Origin: Hirudinaria manillensis | Lineage: Eukaryota; Annelida; Clitellata; Hirudinida; Hirudinidae | Reading direction: 5' to 3' | NCBI GenBank assembly: GCA_034509925.1 | Contig: CM067532.1 | Location: 10,417,180-10,481,179, forward strand | DNA: 64,000 nucleotides | The notes under the pieces: generated by a model | The model's database searches: none | The model's input: the letters and a program-made list of their open reading frames with translations, nothing else | What the model was told of the DNA's origin: nothing | Program-made: the position numbers and the translations under genes | In this document: positions 45,401 through 58,800 of the stretch, piece after piece | Layout of the letters: the number at the start of each line of letters is the position of its first letter | Position numbering within the stretch: the stretch's first letter is position 1

Positions 45401-48400
45401 AAATCTGCTGTTTCTATTGCTCTCCGCTCTACTTTCCGATATAAATCCATTTGTCAAAGGTACATAACCAAAGAGTCTGAATAGCACCAATTTAATTCTC
45501 AAATTATATTGCCACTAAATTTAATTAATTATTAAAATAATTAATCGGCAATATAATTTTAAATATTATTCAATTTATTGGATCTAGGGATCCAACACTG
45601 CCCCCTCCTTAAATCTGTTCGTCCCGAACAGACATCTATTCCCATTTTCATTTTTACTCTCGGAATAGGATCCGATCTTCCAACAATCTCATGGCTGCAA
45701 ATCCCAGATCCATTTGCTTTGTCATCTTCTGGGATTTCTGTCTCCTCCCTTTTACTTCTGCGTCCCGCAAGTTTCAGCCGCGGAACATCGTCATTTCTAT
45801 GCACACTCTCCTGCTCCACGATGTCGCCAGATCCCAGGCTCTCCTCAGGATCACCTGCTCCACTTTCCATGCTAGGCACTCTCCTGAAATCCCGAGCACT
45901 CCCTTCTGTTATTTCCAATGGAGCCGAAACATCCGCTGGTAAATCCATGGGCTGTTCTGTAGACTCTACTTGTTCCACCATCAAATCCGTGCGCTCCACC
46001 GGCAACTCCACGTGACTCATCAGTAACTCCTCGGGCTGCACCAACAACTCCACATGATCCACCGGCAATCCCACAGGCTCCTCCGAAAGCCCCACTTGCT
46101 CCACTAAAACCTCCGTGAGCTCTCTGGGCCCTGCTGACGAATCGACCTGATCTGGTAACTCTATGGGCTCCAACGTCGAGTTCCCTAAGTCTGCCATCAC
46201 GCACAGAGCTTCTGGAGACACACACGCACTGTGGTTGGATGTGCCCTCTAATGACTCCATCCCAACGCTGCCAGAAACGGTACCTGGAACAACGGACATG
46301 ATTTGTTCCTCGTTGGTAACCTTTTTGCAGAGTTCCTCTCCTTGTTCTTCGCAAGATGGAAGCACCACTTTGCTCTCCTCAAAAGAACCAACAGGACTCT
46401 TCTCGGCAGAGTCTTCACCCGAAGCCAACGAGACATCCTGGCATGGAACCGCTCTGTTTTTCAAATCACCCCTAATACTCCTAATACATTCCCTCATCTC
46501 ATCTACGGACTTTTTCATAAAATCAAGAAATTCATCCATCTTTTTATGGGATGGATTCTCGAATTCGTATTCCTCTGGGTCATGGCCATTCTCTGTCAGC
46601 CATGTCCCAAGTCGCTCTCGTATCTCAGCTTTCGTGCCTTTCCAATCCAGGCCACGCTCTCTCAATTCTTGTCTCAATCGAGGCACGTACAATTCATCCA
46701 AGTACTTCGGCATCGTTCACTTTTCAACTAAACAAGCTTCTACTTTAGTTACTTTTGGATACCCTTTAACTCTAAATCCAACTCCTGACACCAATGTAAT
46801 AACCCAGGGTCCTCAAACTAATTATAGAAGGGCAGGTTTATTGAAAGTTGTCAGATGGCTTGGAAGATGTAAAATGCTTAATTGATTAAGTCTTGAAATC
46901 TGCTGTTTCTATTGCTCTCCGCTCTACTTTCCGATATAAATCCATTTGTCAAAGGTACATAACCAAAGAGTCTGAATAGCACCAATTTAATTCTCAAATT
47001 ATATTGCCACTAAATTTAATTAATTATTAAAATAATTAATCGGCAATATAATTTTAAATATTATTCAATTTATTGGATCTAGGGATCCAACATTATTGTC
47101 ATCATTTTACAGCCATAAACTGGGACCATAAGTTTACATTGCAGCACAAACCTCTAAAACAAGCGCCTTTTAAATCGTATATATCAATTATATTATATAC
47201 TGAAAATTAATTATATACTGAAAATTAATTATATACTGAAAATTATATTATATACTGAAAATTAATTCAAAAGATCTATCGAGAATGTACTGATGTAATG
47301 TTTCATTCTTATCCGATTTACATTCATCTGCATTTTATAAATGTACGTGTTTCCTGCTTTTTGAAGCGTTAAGATAATTTACGAAAGTTTAAAAATGTAA
47401 ATTGTCGTTGTGATTATTATGTCACACAACAACGACTAGGACGATGTGATGATGCCGATGAGGAAGGGGATGTTGGGATCTATGGACTGCACCATCGACC
47501 ACACTCTTGACTCTAAGTACTGCCTACTTCAGGAATGTTTGCTTCGAAATCACCGACGCCAGTGATGACGAATAAGATGATGATGATGATGACGATGGCT
47601 ACGATATCAATAACAATTGTTGTTATTTAACTCCAGTAAATTAACACTTGTGTTCCAATTAACAATCATTTTATATTTAGTTTATAATTAAACTTTAAAT
47701 TTCAAAACAACTAGTTTTCGCACTCAAGAGGGTTAAATTAAAACATCAAATAACTTTTTTTCTCTTTACTTCTAAAACTAAATTCTCTTTGAATCTTCTG
47801 ACTGTTTGTTCTGCCATATGCACGGCGTAAGCACTTGACGTCATCATCGCCTCCGGTGCTGATTGGTCGGTGAGATTGGACCACGTGGTTTTGATGTCGA
47901 CTGGAGTGGTCACGTGATTAATGATCAAAATGATCAGAGGACACCATCATCTATCTACAAATCGCCATGTTGACGAAAACAATTGATGGTGACAACGATG
48001 GTTACAGAAAAAGAAGTGGTTAAAGACGATGAATTTCTCGTTGATTCCCCCTTGCGGATGTAAGGGAATGGAGAGCACGACGGGAAACGAACGTTTTACC
48101 TGGAACTAATCCGAAAAGATTCTGTCGTCGACGTGAACCTGGATATTTTGAAAACAAAGAAACTTACAGAAAAAGCGGCGTGATGTGGAAGCATGGACAG
48201 GAGAGGGTGTGTTCGTGAAATTAATTTATCCAATTAATTAATTAATTAATTGAATCTCCGAGGAGTAGCCATCGGGACCGAAAGATATTAAAATGCATCT
48301 TACGCTTGCATTCCGTTGCCAAGGCAACCGCTGCAACACACGAGACGTGAATTTATAAATTGCTCCAGAACAGCAACAAATGTGGAGGCTCTTTCAGCAT

Positions 48401-50404
48401 TTGGTGATATTACATTATCTTGCCATCAATCGATTGATTGATTGTATTATTTTCTATTTCTATTTTTTTTCAATCATAATATTCTCCATGGTCGATAAAA
48501 TTAATCTATCAGTTCAACAAACTCCTTTATCGATTCTTCGTTCTATTGTCCGTCCCCAGCAGCACCCAAATCAAATTCCCCCAACCCAACCTTCAGATTA
48601 TTTTATCACTAAACTTTAAAAAGTTTAAGTCACTCAATTGTTCCAAAGTTATTTCCCAGTTATTCGCTTGTTTGTACGTTTAATTAGCAACCCTTACTAT
48701 TCCAGGTGTGGTTTCAAAACAGGAGATCGAAAGAACGGAGATTAAAGCAAATGACAGTCATAGGAGCGAGACGCCCTTATTACAGAAACCCCAGAAGGGT
48801 CCGAGTTTTAAGAGGAGAAGAGAACGCCATAATCCAGCATGGCGACCCCGCATTGACTTACCCAGGCTTTTACCAGGGTATGATCTAATAAGATGATTAT
48901 TCGCACAAATCGTATATTTTATCACGCTCATAAGGTATCGTCATCATTGCCATCATCACTTCTTCCAAAACAAACATTTAAAATCCGATTACATTGCCGT
49001 TCGTAACGCTCAATGATCTTATAGCCCCAGGAGTCGTATGGTTGGGTTGGATGAGGGTGAACTTTCTATTGAGACTATGAAACGGTAGTACCTTAGCGAC
49101 AGTTTAAAAGCCTTAACATATCATCGGAGTCGACAGAATCGACGACAGTCTAGCGATACTCATCACCTTCGTTTCTTTGATCTCCTAGAATGCTCGAACA
49201 ATAATGGTATGGGCCAATCATCTTTCTGTCCAGTCGCAGGTAGAAAGAGATTCCTATGAGGGCATGCCGTAATGGCTGTTTAGTTCCCTTTGATCTCTCC
49301 TTGGTTGCCTGATGATTCGGAACAACTCTACGCTTTGATTTTGATTCTATGCGTGCGAATGAAGTTGTAATAACCATGAATTGTTTAATCGAAATTTAAT
49401 GGTAGCTGGCGAATCCGAGATTTCAAACGAGTTGTGTTTATCGTCCTCTAAGGTTGTGCAGTCATTGATACTTTGGGAGATTGTAGGACACGTAAGATGA
49501 TACAGACTGTTTTTAATTTGATGTTTCCATTCGCAGATAGCATGGAGCACTTCTACCATACGTTCCAGTCGAACCTTTACACTCCAGATTATCTTATGTC
49601 ACTGGATCAACATCATCTGCTTCAATTCCACTCAGATCCTAAACAGTCATTAACAAACCAGTCTCAAAATGTTGCACACCACACCATGGTCGTTTCCAGC
49701 AATCAAAAGATGCCAGATCTCATTGGAAACTTCAAATCCGACGCAGAAGGGCCGATCGTCACAGACTTCCAAGAATTCTACTCGGAACAAAATCCAAATA
49801 GTTCTGACGAGCAACTCGTCAGGTCCATGGAAGATATTGAAAGTTAGATTCTTAAATAATAATTTATCTAAATAATAATTTACATTCGCTGCCTATTTAA
49901 TATCAATTGCATAATCTTTTTTCTTTTGATCTCAATTAAGTTCTCGAAAAACTGATGAAAAAATCAAAAACCTAACCCAGAACGTAGAATCTAATTGAGC
50001 GTGTTCAAAAGATTTTGATACTGATTCATTTTCAAACATGTTATGTTTCAAACATTGTTATGTTTACAATGAATTATTTATTAGAAAGCCTTCCAGAAAC
50101 AATAGCAGTCACTAATGAATTCAAAACAACGGAAGGACAGAAAGGGACGGTAAAAGCAATTAATCAGACTAATAGTTTTCAGAGGCCATAGTAAAAATCG
50201 AATAACTTAATTAATTTAATATTTTCACTTTAGACAGAAGACGCCAACACGAGGGACATGACGTACGACGGCCATTCTCCTGACATCGGTCATTGCCGAC
50301 GACCTTATGCCGACTTGTTTCGAGGGAACGCATTTGGCCACATGATCGATGTTACAAGCAATTCTCAACATGGCCAAGATGCATTAATTATAAGATCGTG
50401 GTGA
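42408..50404 (+). CDS. Lim1: Lim1 (LHX1/LHX5-class) LIM-homeodomain transcription factor
   Basis: Eight exons join in phase: 42408-42583, 42761-42975, 43608-43664, 43882-44468, 48706-48877, 49537-49842, 50085-50149 and 50234-50404 (TGA), giving 582 residues. LIM domain 1 (about residues 6-58) and LIM domain 2 (about 63-118) carry the Cys/His zinc ligands. The homeodomain (about 300-359) contains [20 protein letters not shown] and [15 protein letters not shown], nearly identical to LHX1/5. The protein ends in Trp, as vertebrate LHX1/5 do (...VW). Family role: nuclear factor binding LDB1 through its LIM domains; patterns head, neural and kidney fields. A 4.2-kb intron splits the homeodomain between Q46 and V47 and carries an LTR retroelement. 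If the donor after 49842 is not used, an immediate TAG at 49845 gives a shorter C-terminus. Confidence 0.97.
45300..45597 (-). repeat. 3' LTR of the retroelement (minus orientation)
   Basis: 298 bp, TG...CA termini, same sequence as 46795-47092 by eye. It contains an inverted repeat around GGCAATATAA and carries the last 13 codons of the element's ORF. Confidence 0.93.
45559..46713 (-). CDS. SAP-domain gag-like protein of the LTR element (384 aa)
   Basis: The single ORF starts 82 bases inside the 5' LTR boundary, runs through the polypurine tract and stops within the 3' LTR. Its N-terminus ([20 protein letters not shown] followed by [11 protein letters not shown]) is a SAP motif (helix-GL-x-GTK-helix), a putative DNA/RNA-binding module found in some retroelement and nuclear proteins. 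A short coiled segment follows ([20 protein letters not shown]). The middle third, about residues 180-265, holds degenerate repeats of the type (V/L)E(Q/L)VxLxxxP. No CCHC zinc knuckle, protease DSG/DTG or polymerase motif is visible. The open frame and identical LTRs suggest a young or selected protein. A role as capsid-like or RNA-binding gag is inferred from position only. Confidence 0.8.
   Translation of the reverse strand: MPKYLDELYVPRLRQELRERGLDWKGTKAEIRERLGTWLTENGHDPEEYEFENPSHKKMDEFLDFMKKSVDEMRECIRSIRGDLKNRAVPCQDVSLASGEDSAEKSPVGSFEESKVVLPSCEEQGEELCKKVTNEEQIMSVVPGTVSGSVGMESLEGTSNHSACVSPEALCVMADLGNSTLEPIELPDQVDSSAGPRELTEVLVEQVGLSEEPVGLPVDHVELLVQPEELLMSHVELPVERTDLMVEQVESTEQPMDLPADVSAPLEITEGSARDFRRVPSMESGAGDPEESLGSGDIVEQESVHRNDDVPRLKLAGRRSKREETEIPEDDKANGSGICSHEIVGRSDPIPRVKMKMGIDVCSGRTDLRRGQCWIPRSNKLNNI
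46795..47092 (-). repeat. 5' LTR of the retroelement (minus orientation)
   Basis: 298 bp, the second copy of the LTR; no difference from 45300-45597 seen by eye. It is followed on the minus strand by the putative primer binding site at about 46794-46777. Confidence 0.93.
47189..47266. repeat. Tandem AT-rich repeat (TTATATACTGAAAATTAA unit)
   Basis: About four copies of an 18-base unit lie about 100 bases beyond the LTR element in the Lim1 intron. Confidence 0.9.
47836..47972. promoter_or_regulatory. Motif cluster: CRE, CCAAT, two E-boxes, YY1-like
   Basis: TGACGTCA (47836-47843), GATTGGTC (47861), CCACGTGG (47881-47888), TCACGTGA (47910-47917) and CGCCATGTTG (47963) occur within 140 bases in the 4.2-kb intron of Lim1. 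The density matches a promoter or enhancer more than random AT-rich intron. Confidence 0.5.
48315..48328. promoter_or_regulatory. Near-perfect RFX X-box palindrome
   Basis: GTTGCCAAGGCAAC consists of the two inverted half-sites GTTGCC and GGCAAC around an AA centre. It is in the Lim1 homeodomain intron, 390 bases before exon 5. Confidence 0.55.
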
Positions 50405-51524
50405 CTACAAATTGAATTTTGTTTGAATTTAACTCCGTAATTCTTTTTCCACTAGGCACGAACTGCACGAAAGCAGACTTTCTAGACCTTGTACAAATCG
50501 TTTCGAATAAAAATCAAATCAATAAGACATAATTCGAGGAGTGATAATGAAAATATTAAATACACAAATTAAAATTTGAAGTCGTTCAAATTAAAACTAC
50601 AAAAGAAAGCATTTGAGGCACTTCCAAAATTAGAATGTTCCCACACTGAGCAGGAAATACAAAAGAAAATAATCTATGGTACGTAAGTCGCATTAAAAGC
50701 TTGCGACGATCGGATGATGATTTTCACGACGCATTCGATGATCTCGTCATGACGTACGCCACGTTATATTTACATGGTAAAGTGTCTTTAAAAACAATGA
50801 AATGGAATGAAGCAGGTTCGGATTAAGGCAACAAAAAGCAAAAGCACCGACACGTCACGGGTGGCCTCTATCGAAGTAAAACCGAACGACCTATTCGTGG
50901 AACGAAATCCATTTGGAATAACGTCGGTCGCTGGAAACATTAGAACGAAGGAAACATGCGAGAAGTTAGGTTAAAAATTCCTGAGCTGTAATAATATCTA
51001 CCAAGAACGAAGGTAATAAAATATGCACGCGACGTCTCCGTCGACCGAGTACAATGCAAGCGGATCGATCGGGAATAAAAGAGCAGCATCACAGATCTCA
51101 CAGAAGTGGTTATATTTAAAATCATAAGGGTTAGGGTTAGTACCAGACGTGGTCATATTTAAAATCATAATTGTCGACATTTCTGGCCTCAGTTTCATAA
51201 GTCATCCAATATCACAAAGTACACCACTAAGTTGCATATGTTTTCAATTAGACATAAAAGTATGTGCAGCAACAATGTAACTGCATTAAAGTAATTAGTT
51301 AAATATAATTTTAAAAATAGTAAATATAATAAAAATAGTAAATATAATCAAAAAGATCGTACAAAAAATCTCCAGTTAGCAGAAAGTTTAGACTTGCCAT
51401 AACTCGCTTAGCTAAATTAAAGTTAATAATCTTCAAACGAGGTGACGACCTTTTAGAAAATGGATTCAGAATTTCACTGAAAAAAGCAAAATCTAATTTA
51501 TCGAAGACGTAAACAGGTCCCGAG
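50405..51524. other. Intergenic between Lim1 and coronin (convergent 3' ends)
   Basis: No supported gene. It contains GGGTTAGGGTTAGT at 51128-51141, flanked by two imperfect copies of a GTGGT(T/C)ATATTTAAAATCAT unit (about 51106 and 51152), and AT-rich filler that should hold the Lim1 and coronin 3' UTRs. Confidence 0.5.
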
Positions 51525-55888
<4,364 letters not shown>

Positions 55889-58800
55889 TTACGGAACAAT
55901 ATCGGGATCGACGGCCGTTACTGAATGAGAATCAAAACTATGACTGGCGCAAAAATAATGTCGACAATAAACCTCTCCTGTCTTGTTATTTCCGATTGAA
56001 CTAGATTCTTGACAAGTTTGTGATACATAATCAAAGCAATCGACTAAAGTTGGTTCATTGAAGACGTTTTGTGAACAGGAGCAATTAAAAAGAGAAGAGC
56101 ATGGTCCATATGGGCAGTCGATGTCCATGTTGGAGAGCACTTTCGCATGTTGCTTTGCCTGGGGAAGAGTGGATAGATTGTCTCCGTCGGTTTTCATGGA
56201 TGTTTGATCAAAGTTAACCTGAATCTTCGACTCCATCTTCGGGGCATGGGGAAATTGACTCGCTGGACAGTGCGACCTTGTGAGAATATTTTCATTGCTC
56301 AATCTCCTCTCGGACTCATTTTTACGACAAATCTCTCCCGATTCTGAATCTTTATCCACCAAATAAGTGGCATCTGATGAAAATCCGGGGATTGGAAAAT
56401 GATCCAGAGAACCGTAAGTCGGCTGTTGTTGTTGATGAACAAACACTGACGAATAGCATATGGGATGTGATGGTTCAGATCCCAAATGAACCAAAACTTT
56501 GTTTGCCATAAAACCCCTTTTTGAGGCCATATTAGGAAGTTTGAGGTCTCTGGGGCTTTCAGATAAATAGAATCTGTGGGAGAAAATTCAATTTTAAGTT
56601 GACATTGTGATCTTGGTGGATAAATAAGTGCAAAACAAGGCTTTAAAATTATTATCCACTCTTATATAAAGATTGACTGAATAATTTTACAGCAAATAAT
56701 AAACCCGTAAACAGACACAATATTCGATGAAATATTTAGTTTTGTTTTTTTTTTTAATAATATGATAATCACTCTGGGAATGGTCAAACCAATCCCTTGT
56801 CAGCAACTGGCTGAAACAACCGATAAAACAATAAATTATAAGGTATAATTTCAAATTTTATTTTTTACTGGGAAATTGTTCATGAGGATATTGTAATAAT
56901 AACATTTAAACTGCATATTTATATAATTCGTTGATACCTGTGCTGCCTTCTCAAAAAAACAAAAGCCAGTACTATTATTCCTGCCACAAATCCCAATGCT
57001 ACACCGACGGATACTGCAATGACCAATCCTGAACCAAAATTTAAGTAATGATTATTTCATTAATTTAAACACAATATAAAGACAAATCATATTTGAGAAG
57101 AAAGTAAAAAAAAAGTTTAAAATCTTTTTCACGCAATTTTACATTTATTTAAATATTTCTGGAATATTTTTTGCTGCCCCTCCATTAATTTATTTGAAGC
57201 TTCAATTTGTTTAGGAAATTTAAAAAAAACTCAGTTGCTCGTTATTGAATCCTTGTTGAAATAATAAATTCACATAAGGTCATTCATAAGGTCACGAATA
57301 GCTTAGCCGTGTAGGGTCAAGGAGGCTTCGCAATGCCAAATATTTTAGATATTCCGTTAATCAAATATATATTATTTTATACATTGCGTTTGCTTTTACC
57401 TGTTGTTATATCCGAGTTACACAATATGGTTAGTAAAAATACACATAATTTAAATGTGCTTAAGAAAATAATTGATTAGCAAATAATTTCAAGATATTTA
57501 TTGATCCAAATATGAAATATTATTTTCGACGCCTTGTCAAACATTAAAGTACTCGATGGAAATGCTAAGTGATGAGAGTTGAAGCGAGTACAAATGATTG
57601 ATTGCAAACAATCAACAAGAATATTCGATCCAATTGGTTCAGATAAAGACCGTTCCGTTTGCAACGGTATCCAAGCTCAGCGTCTTCGTCTCATTGTGAT
57701 ATATCACGTGCTTTCAACATGGCCGCCGGAAGCGACCGGTCTGAAAATAAAAAATCGTCCAGTTGGGAAATGGCTAAGATGGTGTTTTGTTGGAGTTCGT
57801 TTGTTGAAGTAAATTGGGTCGATTAATCAAACAGATGTATGCTTGTATACATATACAATGTACTGGACCATTATAAATGACCGGACGTACCAAAAGATCC
57901 TAATGACCAGGGCAAACTTTTTCTTTGTTTAACCAAAGATTTATTAAACGTTGTCGTAAAACCGAAGAGAAAGAAAAAAAGTTATTAGCCCACTCAGCAA
58001 TAACGTATTGCCCAACTGGAACGATTTCAAAAGAGTTGGACGTTTGCTTTTTATAAATAAATTAAACTTCACATCGTGTTAGAAACTTTACAAAACTTTC
58101 AGAAGTATTCAGTAATTGATTGAACGGATAGTCTGCTAACAAATTGATTGAAGAGAATTGAATAACGGTTTGCAGCACTAACCCCAACCGCAAGCTAATT
58201 TTGATCGTGAATTTAAATCAAGCATAAAAAGAGACAAATTCAAGAGTTGCCCTTTCAGGATCAACAATCATTTTATATCACTTTCCCGCCATTTCATATC
58301 TCTGTCCTTCAGGCGATGCTAGGAATAATTTCATTGCAGAGGGAAGAAAAATATTTATGAGGTGCTTAAGAGCACTCACTTTTCCTTGAATCAATGCAGA
58401 TGTACTTGTCGAACGAAATGATCGTTTCTAGTATTAACGCATTAACATACAACATTAATATTACAACATAATGTCATTCGATGTTGCAGCGATTTCAATT
58501 CCTAGAAAATGTTTGATTGCAAACAAAACGTTTGTTTGCTGCTTTAATAGTTCACCATTTTCTAATATTCTTTAAAAAAAAAAACTTGAAAACCTTTTCT
58601 TAATAATGTGAAACTTATCGATGAAAAAATTATATTCGCCATGAAAAAGATTATGTCGATGCGTAAAAGAGCATATTTTCTTCGGAATGTTTTTTGCAAA
58701 ATCCAATCGGATATTTAGAAGAAATAACTTCCTATCGCTTTAAGATGAAAATATCTATCAGAGAAAATAAAATAAGCTGAAAGAAGAGACAACTTAATTT

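Larger units (their letters stand above)
45300..47092 (-). mobile_element. Complete non-autonomous LTR retrotransposon (TR-GAG-like) in the Lim1 intron
   Basis: Two 298-bp direct repeats, identical by eye, flank a 1197-bp interior. Each LTR is TG...CA bounded on both strands. The flanking bases TTAT (45296-45299 and 47093-47096) are a 4-bp target-site duplication. On the minus strand, the interior next to the right LTR begins with a primer-binding-site-like TGGTGTCAGGAGTTGGA. The other end has a polypurine tract AAGGAGGGGGCAG abutting the left LTR. The LTR contains two AATAAA sequences on the minus strand. No protease, reverse transcriptase, RNase H or integrase can fit. Four-base duplications suit Ty3/Gypsy-type integrases, so a Gypsy helper is likely. 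The insertion is antisense to Lim1 and looks recent. Confidence 0.92.

Noticed and set aside
46163..46885. Plus-strand 240-codon ORF
   Set aside because: Antisense to the SAP-gag ORF and running into the LTR; composition is that of a complementary shadow.
47746..47928. Minus-strand 60-codon ORF over the Lim1 intron
   Set aside because: Overlaps the CRE/E-box cluster, has no splice context and no homology that I recognise.
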